The notes beneath the pieces were generated by a model. The model had not been told where the DNA came from and did no database searches. It saw only the letters and a list, made by a program, of their open reading frames with translations. Positions 55,746 to 64,000 of a DNA stretch of 64,000 nt are shown here, one piece after another. Numbering within the stretch: the first letter of the stretch is position 1; each line of letters starts with the position of its first letter. The stretch spans positions 1,116,001-1,180,000 of the forward strand of contig NZ_JAEDOX010000001.1 in the NCBI RefSeq assembly GCF_017872555.1. The letters run 5' to 3'. The DNA comes from Ruegeria sp. HKCCSA071. GTDB lineage: Bacteria > Pseudomonadota > Alphaproteobacteria > Rhodobacterales > Rhodobacteraceae. The position numbers and the translations under genes are program-made.

Positions 55746-56909
55746 TCAGCGCATTTCGTTCATCATTTCCCGGCCAATAAGCATCCGGCGAATCTCGCTG
55801 GTGCCCGCGCCGATCTCCATCAGCTTGGCATCCCGGAAAATCCGGCTGACCGGCGCATCCGACAGGAAGCCCGCCCCGCCCAGCGCCTGAACCGCCTGAT
55901 GCGCCTGAACCATCGCCTGTTCGGATGCATAAAGACAGCACGCCGCCGCATCCTGCCGGGTTACGTCTCCACGATCGCATGCCTTGGCCACCTCATAGAC
56001 ATAGGCCCGCGCCGAGTTCATCGCGGTATACATGTCGGCAATCTTGCCCTGCATCAACTGGAAGCTGCCAATCGGTTTGCCGAACTGCTTGCGTTCAGCC
56101 AGATAAGGCATCACTTCGTCCAAACAGGCGGCCATGATGCCGGTCCCGATGCCTGCCAGCACAACCCGCTCATAATCCAGACCTGACATGAGCACGGCGA
56201 CACCCTTGCCCTCTTCTCCCAATACGTTCTCGAACGGCACTTCGACATCTTCAAAGATCAGTTCAGCCGTGTTCGACCCGCGCATACCCAGCTTGTCGAA
56301 ATGGGGCGAGGTTGAAAAACCCTTCATCTCTTTTTCGATCAGAAATGCGGTAATACCCTTCGATCCGGCATCGGGATCTGTCTTGGCATAAACCACCAGT
56401 GTATTCGCATCCGGCCCGTTGGTGATCCAGTACTTGTTGCCGTTCAGTCGGTAATGATCGTTGCGCTTTTCCGCCCGCAGCTTCATCGACACCACGTCCG
56501 AACCTGCGGAAGGTTCCGACATGGCCAGCGCGCCCACATGTTCGCCCGAGACCAGTCGCGGCAGGTATTTCTGTTTCTGCTCTTCCGTACCGTTCAGCTT
56601 GATCTGGTTCACACACAGGTTGGAATGCGCCCCATAAGACAGCGAAACCGAGGCCGAGGCGCGCGCGACCTCTTCGACAGCAATTGTATGCGCCAAATAG
56701 GACATGCCCGCACCGCCGTATTCTTCTGGCACGGTGACACCCAAAAGACCAAGCTCTCCCATTTCTTTCCACAGTTCATTCGGAAAGCTGTTCTTGGCAT
56801 CAATGTCAGCCGCCATCGGCTTGACACGCTCCTGCGCCCACCGATGCACCATCTCGCGCAGGGCGTTCACATCCTCACCCAGATCAAACTTCATCGTGGC
56901 CATGAACAT
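55746..56909 (-). CDS. liuA: Isovaleryl-CoA dehydrogenase
   Basis: The product has 387 residues; the ATG at 56909 follows GGAGGGAGGA. Acyl-CoA dehydrogenase motifs are present: [28 protein letters not shown] and [11 protein letters not shown]. The catalytic Glu for this enzyme is in [13 protein letters not shown], the position used by isovaleryl-CoA dehydrogenases rather than the C-terminal position of short-chain enzymes. It oxidises isovaleryl-CoA to 3-methylcrotonyl-CoA, feeding the carboxylase encoded at 48955-52924. Confidence 0.95.
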   Translation of the reverse strand: MFMATMKFDLGEDVNALREMVHRWAQERVKPMAADIDAKNSFPNELWKEMGELGLLGVTVPEEYGGAGMSYLAHTIAVEEVARASASVSLSYGAHSNLCVNQIKLNGTEEQKQKYLPRLVSGEHVGALAMSEPSAGSDVVSMKLRAEKRNDHYRLNGNKYWITNGPDANTLVVYAKTDPDAGSKGITAFLIEKEMKGFSTSPHFDKLGMRGSNTAELIFEDVEVPFENVLGEEGKGVAVLMSGLDYERVVLAGIGTGIMAACLDEVMPYLAERKQFGKPIGSFQLMQGKIADMYTAMNSARAYVYEVAKACDRGDVTRQDAAACCLYASEQAMVQAHQAVQALGGAGFLSDAPVSRIFRDAKLMEIGAGTSEIRRMLIGREMMNEMR

Positions 56910-56931
56910 CTGTGTCCTCCCTCCGCATTAA

Positions 56932-56945
56932 TGAACAAGTGTTCA
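56932..56945. promoter_or_regulatory. Perfect palindrome upstream of ivd
   Basis: TGAACA (56932-56937) and TGTTCA (56940-56945) form a perfect inverted repeat with two bases between, ending 23 bases before the ivd ATG. Size and symmetry fit a TetR-type operator controlling the leucine genes. No regulator gene is adjacent in the window. Confidence 0.5.
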
Positions 56946-57006
56946 ATAAATCTCTAACAGCGAATCTGTCTCCGGTCAATCTTTGTGAAAGCCCGGACCG
57001 AAACGC

Positions 57007-57032
57007 AAAACGCCGCCTCGGACGGGGCGGCG
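57007..57032 (-). terminator. Rho-independent terminator of the DegT aminotransferase gene
   Basis: CGCCGCC (57011-57017) pairs with GGCGGCG (57026-57032) around eight bases. On the minus strand the stem is followed by TTTTGCGTTT, 40 bases after the aminotransferase stop. Confidence 0.75.
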
Positions 57033-57074
57033 CTCTCAAGGGTCGAACGTGCGCAGAAAGCGCACTCTGTTTGG

Positions 57075-58265
57075 CTAGGATTGATAAACTGCGCCCACTT
57101 CGGCCCGAATAATACGCGCGATCATTCGGCAATCCTCCAGTGAAAAGGTCAGCGGTACACGCATATCCATGATGCCCGCCAGAACACGATCACTTTCCGG
57201 CATGCGTTCGCTTTCGAAATATCTCCAGCTGTCATAGCGCGACGTGAACCCTGTTGGTTCAGCCCCGCCAAACCACTTGATCTCGACCCCACGCGCGGCG
57301 CAGCGGCTGATTACGTCAGCAATCTGCTCAGGCGACCAATCCAACAGCAGGAACTGGATCGAAGACCCGACATAGGTTTCCTCTTCGGGGCGCTCGACAA
57401 TCGTCAGGCCCGGAGTGCCGCGCAGTCCGGTTTCGATCTCGCGATAGCGCTCGTTCCACCGTTCCACCTGCCGGTCCAATTCCCGCAACTGAGGGCGCAG
57501 GATGGCGGCGCGCAAATTGTCCATGCGACCGGACACATTGGGTGTAGTGTACTTTATCCGCTCGAACACTTCAGGTCCCGGCGCTGCCAGATGGCGTTCA
57601 TACAGCATGTATGACCCCGACAGCATTGTAGCCTTGGCCGCCAGTTCCGCGTCATCAGTAACCAGCAAACCACCCTCGCCCGAGTTTACGTGCTTATAGG
57701 TCTGGCAGGAATAACACCCGATTGCCCCCTGCCGCCCCGACAACTGACCACGCCAAGCCGCGCCCATCGTGTGTGCGCAATCCTCGATCACGATAACGCC
57801 TGCCGCCTCACACATCTGCATCAGACGATCCATGTCACACAGATGCCCGCGCATATGGCTAAGCATCAGGACACGGGCCTGATCCAATTTGCCCTCAAGA
57901 TCCTCCAGATCGATGGTCAGGTTTTCGGTGACGCCGACAAAGATCGCCCGCGCCCCGACCGAAGCAATTGATCCCGGCACCGGGGCCAGAGTGAACGCGT
58001 TGGTCAGAACCGGGTCGCCCGGCTGCACACCAACAGCCCGTAACGCGGTGGCAAGCGCATAACCGCCAGAGGAAACCGCCAAGCAATACTTGGCCCCCAT
58101 CTGTGCCGCAAACTCCTGCTCCAACAGGGCCGTTTCCCCCAACTCACCTGGGACCACGTTATAGCGATGCAGTCGCCCGTGACGCAGAACAGCCAGCGCT
58201 GCCTCGATTGCGTCGTCTGGAAGGGGTTCCTGCTGCGTGAAATTACCAGTGAATGTTTCCGTCAT
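57075..58265 (-). CDS. DegT/DnrJ/EryC1/StrS-family aminotransferase
   Basis: The product has 396 residues. It is a PLP enzyme of the sugar aminotransferase fold; the Schiff-base Lys lies in QTYKHVNSGEGG and the cofactor Asp in VIVIEDCAHTMGA. Such enzymes make amino sugars for polysaccharide or antibiotics, or act as dehydratases. No sugar-nucleotide genes are nearby, so the substrate is open. It stands alone with its own terminator. Confidence 0.88.
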   Translation of the reverse strand: MTETFTGNFTQQEPLPDDAIEAALAVLRHGRLHRYNVVPGELGETALLEQEFAAQMGAKYCLAVSSGGYALATALRAVGVQPGDPVLTNAFTLAPVPGSIASVGARAIFVGVTENLTIDLEDLEGKLDQARVLMLSHMRGHLCDMDRLMQMCEAAGVIVIEDCAHTMGAAWRGQLSGRQGAIGCYSCQTYKHVNSGEGGLLVTDDAELAAKATMLSGSYMLYERHLAAPGPEVFERIKYTTPNVSGRMDNLRAAILRPQLRELDRQVERWNERYREIETGLRGTPGLTIVERPEEETYVGSSIQFLLLDWSPEQIADVISRCAARGVEIKWFGGAEPTGFTSRYDSWRYFESERMPESDRVLAGIMDMRVPLTFSLEDCRMIARIIRAEVGAVYQS

Positions 58266-58304
58266 GGTCTTTTTCTGGCTCTCCGACAGGGTCCGGTCAA
58301 GGTT

Positions 58305-58976
58305 TCAGGCTGCCGCACCGATCAGATCAGGCACAAGATCGGGCAAGTCATCAAAATGATGCAGCAGCGCTTCGGGCTCCAGCGCTGCCATGTCCTCGCC
58401 TGACGGTCCGAAAGTCACCAAAACCGATGGGACCCCTGCCGCCCGGGCGGTATTGCGGTCAGTATCCGAGTCGCCGATCAGCACGCACCAGGCCGGGTCG
58501 CCCCCGGCACGGCGCGCAGCCTCGCGCAGAGGGGCTGGGTCCGGCTTGCGCACCGGCAGCGTATCCGCACCGACCAACGAGGCAAAACGATCCCGCACTC
58601 CCATGCGCGTCAGCAACAATTCGGCCAGATGTTCCGGCTTGTTGGTGCAAATGCCGACACCGTAGCCCGCGTTACTCAGCATCTCGACGGCTTGTAACGC
58701 TCCCGGATAGAAGCTTGTGTGGGTGTCGATATCCTGCGCGTAAGCCTCAAGCAGTACAGGATAATAGGTCTGAACGGTGTCCTCGTCGTAAGCTCCAACG
58801 CGTTTCAGCCCTTGGGTTAACATCATACGCCCGCCGCGCAAAGCGATGCCTGCATCCTGCCCATGGACCAGCACATCACCATGCCCCATTTCGCGAAAAC
58901 AATGGTTCGCCGCAGCCAGCAAATCGCCCGATGTATCCGCCAATGTGCCGTCCAGATCGAAGATGACGGTCCGCAT
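58305..58976 (-). CDS. gph: Phosphoglycolate phosphatase
   Basis: The product has 223 residues. HAD motifs are present: FDLDGTLADTSGD (Asp nucleophile at residue 7), GICTNKPEHL, the Lys in RKPDPAPL, and LIGDSDTDRNTARAAG. It removes 2-phosphoglycolate made by photorespiration or DNA repair. It is divergent from glmU. Confidence 0.92.
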   Translation of the reverse strand: MRTVIFDLDGTLADTSGDLLAAANHCFREMGHGDVLVHGQDAGIALRGGRMMLTQGLKRVGAYDEDTVQTYYPVLLEAYAQDIDTHTSFYPGALQAVEMLSNAGYGVGICTNKPEHLAELLLTRMGVRDRFASLVGADTLPVRKPDPAPLREAARRAGGDPAWCVLIGDSDTDRNTARAAGVPSVLVTFGPSGEDMAALEPEALLHHFDDLPDLVPDLIGAAA

Positions 58977-59110
58977 GTAGCCTCCTGTTTCGGCAGGTTT
59001 TCGCCGTGTCCTGTTTCAATCGGCAATCTTGTTTGATGGCCGAACAGCTTGCGCCTTTGCCCCCAGCGGATAAAACGGTCAGCAACAAAACACAAAGAGA
59101 AAACGATTTC

Positions 59111-60463
59111 ATGACCATTGCCCTTGTCATCCTTGCCGCCGGAAAAGGCACCAGGATGAATTCGGATCTTCCCAAAGTCCTGCACCCCATCGCTCAGGCT
59201 CCGATGCTTGTTCACGCGATGCGCGCCGGGTCTGTTCTGTCGCCCGAACGTACGGTGATCGTCACCGGCCACGGGTCCGAGGCAGTGGCAAAGGTTGCTC
59301 AGGACGAAGACGAAGATGCCCGGATAGCCGTTCAGGAAGAACAATTGGGTACAGCCCACGCGGTCGGTCAGGCCCGGACGGCACTGGACGGGTTCGACGG
59401 TGATGTTGTGGTTCTTTACGGCGACACCCCGTTTTTACAACCCGACACGCTGGAGCGGATGGTCGAGGCACGAACTGGGAACGACCTGGTCATCCTTGGG
59501 TTCGAAGCGGCTGATCCGGCCCGTTACGGCCGGTTGGTCATGAATGGCGACACGTTAGAACGCATTGTCGAATTCAAAGACGCATCAGATGAAGAGCGCG
59601 CCATAACATTTTGCAACTCGGGCCTTTTAGCTTGTGATGCCCGGTTGCTTTTTTCGCTGATTGACGCCGTTGAAAACAACAATGCCTCGGGCGAATACTA
59701 TCTGACAGACGTAGTCGAGATCGCCCGCAACCGCGGTCTGAACGTAACCGCCGTCGCCTGTGACGAGGCCCAGACGCTGGGCGTGAACTCTCGCGCAGAT
59801 CTGGCCGCCGCCGACGCGGTGTTTCAGGCACGCGCGCGAGCAGAACTGCTGGATATGGGAGTCACATTGATGGCACCGGAAACGGTATACCTGTCCGCAG
59901 ACACTGTGATTGGGCGTGACACAGTAATCGAACCCAACGTGGTCTTCGGCCCCGGAGTGACGGTCGAAAGCGGCGCGAGCATCCGGGCCTTCTCCCATCT
60001 GGAAGGGTGCCATGTCAGTCGCGGTGCCATCGTCGGCCCCTACGCGCGGCTGCGCCCCGGCGCGGAACTGGCCGAAAACACGCGGGTAGGCAATTTCGTT
60101 GAAATCAAGAATGCCGAAATCGCCGAAGGCGCGAAGGTCAACCACCTCAGTTATATCGGGGACGCATCAGTGGGTGCTGCGACGAATATCGGCGCGGGAA
60201 CAATCACCTGCAACTATGATGGCGTGATGAAGCACAAAACCACCATTGGTGCGAATGTCTTTATCGGCTCCAACACCATGCTCGTGGCCCCGGTCACGGT
60301 GGGCGATGGCGCAATGACAGCGACAGGCACCGTGGTGACCAAAGACGTACTGCCCGAGGCGTTGGCCGTGGCGCGCGCCAAGCAAGAAAACAAACCCGGC
60401 TACGCGCGAAAACTGTTTGATATGTTGAAGGCGAAGAAGGCTCGCCGCGATAACGAGGCCTGA
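59111..60463 (+). CDS. glmU: Bifunctional N-acetylglucosamine-1-phosphate uridyltransferase/glucosamine-1-phosphate acetyltransferase
   Basis: The product has 450 residues. The ATG at 59111 starts directly at the nucleotidyltransferase motif LAAGKGTRMNSDLPKVLH; a weakly spaced AGAGAAAA precedes it. The C-terminal left-handed beta-helix (LSADTVIGRDTVIEPNVVFGPG..) carries the acetyltransferase site. It makes UDP-GlcNAc for peptidoglycan and lipid A. glmS follows after three bases. Confidence 0.96.
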   Translation: MTIALVILAAGKGTRMNSDLPKVLHPIAQAPMLVHAMRAGSVLSPERTVIVTGHGSEAVAKVAQDEDEDARIAVQEEQLGTAHAVGQARTALDGFDGDVVVLYGDTPFLQPDTLERMVEARTGNDLVILGFEAADPARYGRLVMNGDTLERIVEFKDASDEERAITFCNSGLLACDARLLFSLIDAVENNNASGEYYLTDVVEIARNRGLNVTAVACDEAQTLGVNSRADLAAADAVFQARARAELLDMGVTLMAPETVYLSADTVIGRDTVIEPNVVFGPGVTVESGASIRAFSHLEGCHVSRGAIVGPYARLRPGAELAENTRVGNFVEIKNAEIAEGAKVNHLSYIGDASVGAATNIGAGTITCNYDGVMKHKTTIGANVFIGSNTMLVAPVTVGDGAMTATGTVVTKDVLPEALAVARAKQENKPGYARKLFDMLKAKKARRDNEA

Positions 60464-60466
60464 GAT

Positions 60467-62290
60467 ATGTGTGGAATTGTAGGTGTCTTGGGAAAGCATG
60501 AAGCGGCCCCTATTCTGGTAGAAGCCCTGAAACGGCTGGAATATCGCGGCTATGACAGTGCCGGGATTGCAACCGTTAATGACGGTGTCCTGGGTCGTCG
60601 GCGTGCGGTCGGCAAACTGGTCAACCTCAGCGATCTGTTGGTGCATGATCCGCTGCCGGGAAAATCCGGCATTGGTCACACCCGCTGGGCCACGCATGGT
60701 GCGCCTTCCGTCAACAACGCGCACCCCCACAAAGCTGGCCCGGTGGCCGTGGTTCACAACGGAATTGTCGAAAACTACCGCGAACTGAGGGCCGAACTGG
60801 CCAAACACGGTGTCGCCTTCAAAACCGAAACCGACACGGAAACCGTCGCGCTGATGACGGAACATCACCTTAACACAGGCTTGTCCCCGGTCGAGGCCGC
60901 CTTCAAGACCATCGACAAATTGGAAGGCGCCTTCGCCCTTGCATTCCTGTTCGATGGTGAGGACGACCTGATTGTAGCCGCTCGCAAAGGATCACCCCTG
61001 GCCATCGGCCACGGCGATGGTGAGATGTATGTGGGTTCGGACGCCATTGCCCTTGCGCCGCTGACCAACCAGATCACCTATCTCGAGGAAGGTGATCGCG
61101 CGGTTCTGACCCGAACATCACTGGAAATCCGCAACGAGGCCGGTGAACTGGCCAACCGGGAAAAGCGCAAGATCAAGGTGGATCATGCGCGCGCCGACAA
61201 GGGCGAACATAAACATTTCATGGCCAAGGAAATCGCTGAACAACCTATCGTTGTGGCAGAGGCCATCCGATCCTACCTGCCCACGGGCGGTGATCGCGTG
61301 GTGTTACCCGACGCCGAGCTGGATTTCAGCAAGCTGGACCGTCTGACCATGGTCGCCTGCGGCACCGCGTTTTACGCCTGCCTGACCGCGAAATACTGGT
61401 TCGAACAACTGGCCAAGATGCCGGTCGAGGTCGATATCGCCAGCGAGTTCCGCTATCGCGAGCCACCGATCACGGGTCGCACACTGGCGCTGTTTGTCAG
61501 CCAGTCAGGTGAAACCGCCGACACCCTGGCCGCGCTGCGCTATTGCGAGGGCAAGGCGGACAAGATCGTTTCTGTCGTCAATGTCCCTGAAAGTTCGATT
61601 GCTCGGGAAAGCGATATCGCCCTGCCGATCCATGCTGGCGTTGAAATCGGTGTGGCTTCGACCAAAGCCTTCACCTGTCAACTAAGTGTTCTACTGATGC
61701 TGGCGCTCAAGGCAGCGGCCGACCGCGGCACTCTGACCGATGAGGAGATTGCCGATCACACCGCTGCGCTGCGTGGATTGCCGACCGTGCTGAACACGGC
61801 ACTGGATCAGAACCGGGCGATCCGCAAAGCAGCCCAACGCCTGTCCGAGGCGCGCGACGTTCTGTTCCTGGGCCGTGGCCTGATGTATCCGCTGGCAATG
61901 GAAGGGGCGCTGAAGCTCAAGGAAATCAGCTATATCCACGCCGAAGGGTATGCATCGGGCGAGTTGAAACACGGACCCATCGCCTTGATCGACAAGCATA
62001 TGCCTGTTGTCGTCATGGCACCCCGCGACACGGTGTTCGACAAGACCGTGTCAAACATGCAGGAAGTGATGGCGCGAAAGGGCAAAGTGATCCTTGTGTC
62101 TGATGATGATGGAATTGACGAGGCCGGAGACGGAGTCTGGAGCACGATCCGGATGCCGCATGTTCACACCAGTCTTGCGCCGATCCTTTATTCGGTTCCC
62201 GCACAGTTGCTGGCCTATCACACGGCTGTAGCCAAAGGGACGGATGTAGACCAGCCGCGCAATCTGGCAAAATCAGTGACGGTAGAGTGA
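60467..62290 (+). CDS. glmS: Glutamine-fructose-6-phosphate aminotransferase (isomerizing)
   Basis: The product has 607 residues. The N-terminal Cys2 nucleophile follows the initiating Met (CGIVGVLG). Glutaminase motifs GIGHTRWATHG and HNGIVENYR are seen, then two SIS domains (FVSQSGETADTLAAL, and ELKHGPIALID near the end). It commits fructose-6-phosphate to UDP-GlcNAc synthesis with GlmU beside it. No ribozyme leader is present; the glmU-glmS spacing leaves no room for one. Confidence 0.97.
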   Translation: MCGIVGVLGKHEAAPILVEALKRLEYRGYDSAGIATVNDGVLGRRRAVGKLVNLSDLLVHDPLPGKSGIGHTRWATHGAPSVNNAHPHKAGPVAVVHNGIVENYRELRAELAKHGVAFKTETDTETVALMTEHHLNTGLSPVEAAFKTIDKLEGAFALAFLFDGEDDLIVAARKGSPLAIGHGDGEMYVGSDAIALAPLTNQITYLEEGDRAVLTRTSLEIRNEAGELANREKRKIKVDHARADKGEHKHFMAKEIAEQPIVVAEAIRSYLPTGGDRVVLPDAELDFSKLDRLTMVACGTAFYACLTAKYWFEQLAKMPVEVDIASEFRYREPPITGRTLALFVSQSGETADTLAALRYCEGKADKIVSVVNVPESSIARESDIALPIHAGVEIGVASTKAFTCQLSVLLMLALKAAADRGTLTDEEIADHTAALRGLPTVLNTALDQNRAIRKAAQRLSEARDVLFLGRGLMYPLAMEGALKLKEISYIHAEGYASGELKHGPIALIDKHMPVVVMAPRDTVFDKTVSNMQEVMARKGKVILVSDDDGIDEAGDGVWSTIRMPHVHTSLAPILYSVPAQLLAYHTAVAKGTDVDQPRNLAKSVTVE

Positions 62291-62293
62291 CCC

Positions 62294-62836
62294 ATGTCCA
62301 AACAGTTTCCCCAGCTTGATGACGCGCATCAAAAGTTCATCGAAGATCAGCATATGTTCTTCGTCGGCACCGCCGGGTCCGAGGGAAAGGTCAATATCTC
62401 ACCCAAAGGTATGGACTCGCTGCGGGTGCTGGGGCCAAACCGCATCGTCTGGATGAACCTGACTGGCAGCGGCAACGAGACGGCGGGGCATCTGATGCAG
62501 GTCAACAGGATGACACTGATGTGGTGCTCCTTCACCACGCGCCCACTGATCCTGCGCACATATGGCACAGCCCGCACTCTGCACGTCAGAGATGAGGGCT
62601 GGGATGAACTGGCCAATCATTTTCCCAACCACCGCAGTGCGCGACAGATCTACGACCAGTCGATCGAAATGGTTCAGACCTCTTGCGGGTATGCAGTGCC
62701 GTTCATGGAATTCCAGTCCGACCGCGACACGATGCAGAAGTGGGTCGATGGCAAGACGGACGGCGACATCCGGTCTTATTGGGCCGAAAAGAACAGCCAG
62801 ACGATAGACGGCGAACCAACAGGCGTTCCGGTCTGA
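62294..62836 (+). CDS. Pyridoxamine 5'-phosphate oxidase-family protein
   Basis: The product has 180 residues, starting three bases after glmS. It has the split-barrel flavin-binding fold (HMFFVGTAGSEGKVNISPKGMDSLRVLG, then LWCSFTTRPLILRTYG-like strands). It is one of the generic PNPOx-like proteins rather than PdxH, whose substrate residues are missing. Cofactor and substrate are unknown. Confidence 0.82.
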   Translation: MSKQFPQLDDAHQKFIEDQHMFFVGTAGSEGKVNISPKGMDSLRVLGPNRIVWMNLTGSGNETAGHLMQVNRMTLMWCSFTTRPLILRTYGTARTLHVRDEGWDELANHFPNHRSARQIYDQSIEMVQTSCGYAVPFMEFQSDRDTMQKWVDGKTDGDIRSYWAEKNSQTIDGEPTGVPV

Positions 62837-62841
62837 CCCCG

Positions 62842-63528
62842 ATGCTGACCTCTTTTCTTGATCAGATCAAAGCCCATGCCGACCCCGAACGTGCGGGTCA
62901 GATGGCCAGTTATCACAAGGCGGATCGCGTCTATCTGGGCGTCGCCAACCCGGTTCTCAACGATCTGACCAAAGCATGGCGGCAAGAGCTGGATGTGAAC
63001 AAACGCGTCACGCTTGCCAAGGCGCTGTGGCAAACCGATATCCACGAAGGGCGCCTTGCCGCGGCCAAGCTTCTAACCCAGGCCCGCATCCGGCCCGACG
63101 ATCAGGTTTGGGACCTGCTTCAAAGCTGGCTACCGGATTTTGACGCCTGGGCCGTCGCCGATCACGCCTGCATGGCGATGCAAAAACGACTGATGGCCAA
63201 CCCCGACAGGCTAAATGCCATCGAACAGTGGACACAGTCCTATCACATGTGGACCCGGCGCGCGGCACTTGTCGCAACCCTGCCCTGGACCAAACAGAAC
63301 CACCCCAAGCCCGAAGACCTGCAACGCCGCGACCGTATCCTCGGCTGGGCCGCCGGATATGTCCCTGACCGCAACTGGTTCATTCAGAAATCAATTGCCT
63401 GGTGGCTGCGGGAACTGTCCAAACACGACTCCGAACGCGTGATCGCGTTTCTGGACAAACACGGTGATGGCATGAAACCGTTTGCCCGCCGCGAAGCGGC
63501 CAAATACCTGAAAAGTCAGTCAGCATAA
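62842..63528 (+). CDS. AlkD-type DNA alkylation repair protein
   Basis: The product has 228 residues from the ATG at 62842. It is built of HEAT-like helical repeats with YLGVANPVLNDL, LWQTDIHEGRLAAAKLL, and MWTRRAALVATLPWTK, the pattern of the AlkD DNA glycosylase family that removes N3- and N7-alkyl purines. A conserved Trp and Asp are present in DFDAWAVADH. It overlaps the convergent lipoprotein gene by 13 bases at the 3' ends. Confidence 0.85.
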   Translation: MLTSFLDQIKAHADPERAGQMASYHKADRVYLGVANPVLNDLTKAWRQELDVNKRVTLAKALWQTDIHEGRLAAAKLLTQARIRPDDQVWDLLQSWLPDFDAWAVADHACMAMQKRLMANPDRLNAIEQWTQSYHMWTRRAALVATLPWTKQNHPKPEDLQRRDRILGWAAGYVPDRNWFIQKSIAWWLRELSKHDSERVIAFLDKHGDGMKPFARREAAKYLKSQSA

Positions 63529-63947
63529 ACCGCGACTTCGACCAGTTCGTCTAATGGCACCAGTAGGGCCCGCATGGCATCCAGCGACAAGCGGCTGCCG
63601 CTACTTTCCGGGCCTGCGGCAGGAACCAGGGTGATATAGGCCTGCGCGCCGGTTCTGGGCACAACAACCCGCGCCGTTACCTCGCTTTCGACCAGCGGCG
63701 TCTGCATCCAGCGTCCTGGCGTGGTCGGATCACCAAGCCCGGCAATGGTTGTTTTGGCCCCGACCCAACTGGGGCGTGCCGCAACAGGCTCGGGCTGTAG
63801 AACTTCCTCAGCGACAACTGGCGCAGTTTCGACATCTGGTACGGCCACAGCCGCCTCGTCCCCCGACCCGAACACACGTTCCGTCGTTGCCCGGACAGTG
63901 TCGCACCCGGTCAAAACAACGCATAGAAAAACAGATGCCTTTTTCAT
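63516..63947 (-). CDS. Small hypothetical lipoprotein
   Basis: The product has 143 residues with a short lipoprotein signal (MKKASVFLCVVLTGC, Cys15). After an acidic Val/Glu/Pro linker, residues 60-135 form a compact region (TTIAGLGDPTTPGRWMQTPLV..VVVPRTGAQAYITL) seen in D-galactarate dehydratase-like or RlpA-neighbour lipoproteins of this group, from memory only. No catalytic motif is seen. Confidence 0.65.
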   Translation of the reverse strand: MKKASVFLCVVLTGCDTVRATTERVFGSGDEAAVAVPDVETAPVVAEEVLQPEPVAARPSWVGAKTTIAGLGDPTTPGRWMQTPLVESEVTARVVVPRTGAQAYITLVPAAGPESSGSRLSLDAMRALLVPLDELVEVAVYAD

Positions 63948-63956
63948 GCCCGGAAA

Positions 63957-64000
63957 CTACAACCCCATGCGGGTGTGATCCAGTGCAAAGCGCAGTTCGC
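63957..64000 (-). CDS. C-terminal end of an unidentified gene at the window edge
   Basis: The last visible residues read ..LRFALDHTRMGL followed by TAG (63957-63959). It ends nine bases before the lipoprotein gene on the same strand, which fits an operon partner. Too little is present to name it; another reading frame cannot be excluded. Confidence 0.35.
   Translation of the reverse strand, partial: ELRFALDHTRMGL

Noticed and set aside
60440-60470. glmS ribozyme or riboswitch
   Set aside because: The glmU-glmS gap is three bases and the ribozyme is known from Gram-positive bacteria.

Overview
The window reads as chromosome of a Rhodobacterales alphaproteobacterium of the Roseobacter group (Ruegeria-like; the genus cannot be fixed from sequence reading alone). 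The grounds are the high G+C, the dense operons with ATGA/TGATG junctions, the family-restricted small proteins (DUF5333, DUF5337 and DUF3572 types), the long NuoE with a helix-hairpin-helix tail, and the leucine-catabolism, H-NOX and MttB genes typical of marine roseobacters.

Layout. 1-2.5 kb: the 3' end of ureG, 0.55 kb with no convincing gene, and a secreted caspase-like protein. 2.7-8.9 kb: a compact mobile-element-like cassette made of two divergent operons. The left one is ParB/adenine methyltransferase, DUF5681 protein and terminase large subunit. The right one is DUF3489, DUF2924 and a large serine recombinase, followed by a tract of CAGGGAA-type direct and inverted repeats. There are no capsid, tail, replication or lysis genes. 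9.1-16.2 kb: tRNA-Ser(UGA), then a forward housekeeping run (SPOR lipoprotein, D,D-carboxypeptidase, tmk, holB, tatD, MBL hydrolase, AEC transporter).

16.2-26.1 kb is a signalling and metabolism stretch: a CbiX-like protein, an H-NOX/diguanylate cyclase pair, an MttB-family methyltransferase, a HAD phosphatase, a DUF3572 protein divergent from a PleD-like cyclase with degenerate receivers, an EF-hand/ECF sigma/putative anti-sigma/CpxP-like operon, and DUF983 and Nudix genes. 26.1-47.2 kb, all on the minus strand, is the complete 14-subunit complex I operon (nuoA-N) interleaved with about nine accessory genes, including two very small membrane-protein genes between nuoC and nuoD. A hairpin terminator sits directly before birA, followed by coaX and RNase J.

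47.2-56.9 kb is the leucine/isovalerate degradation locus (ivd, acyl-CoA synthetase, MCC beta and alpha, HMG-CoA lyase, methylglutaconyl-CoA hydratase-like). It is interrupted by an oppositely oriented ompW with an FNR-like box and carries two unrelated passengers (ASCH protein, secreted protein). 57-64 kb: a DegT aminotransferase, a phosphoglycolate phosphatase, glmU-glmS, a PNPOx-family protein, an AlkD-type protein, a lipoprotein, and the tail of one more gene.

The items most worth following up are the terminase/ParB-methyltransferase/DUF5681 and DUF3489/DUF2924/recombinase cassette with its repeat tract, the H-NOX lacking the usual heme-ligand His, the pseudo-receiver PleD, and the unannotated small proteins inside the nuo operon. 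All family assignments come from reading motifs; no database search was run.
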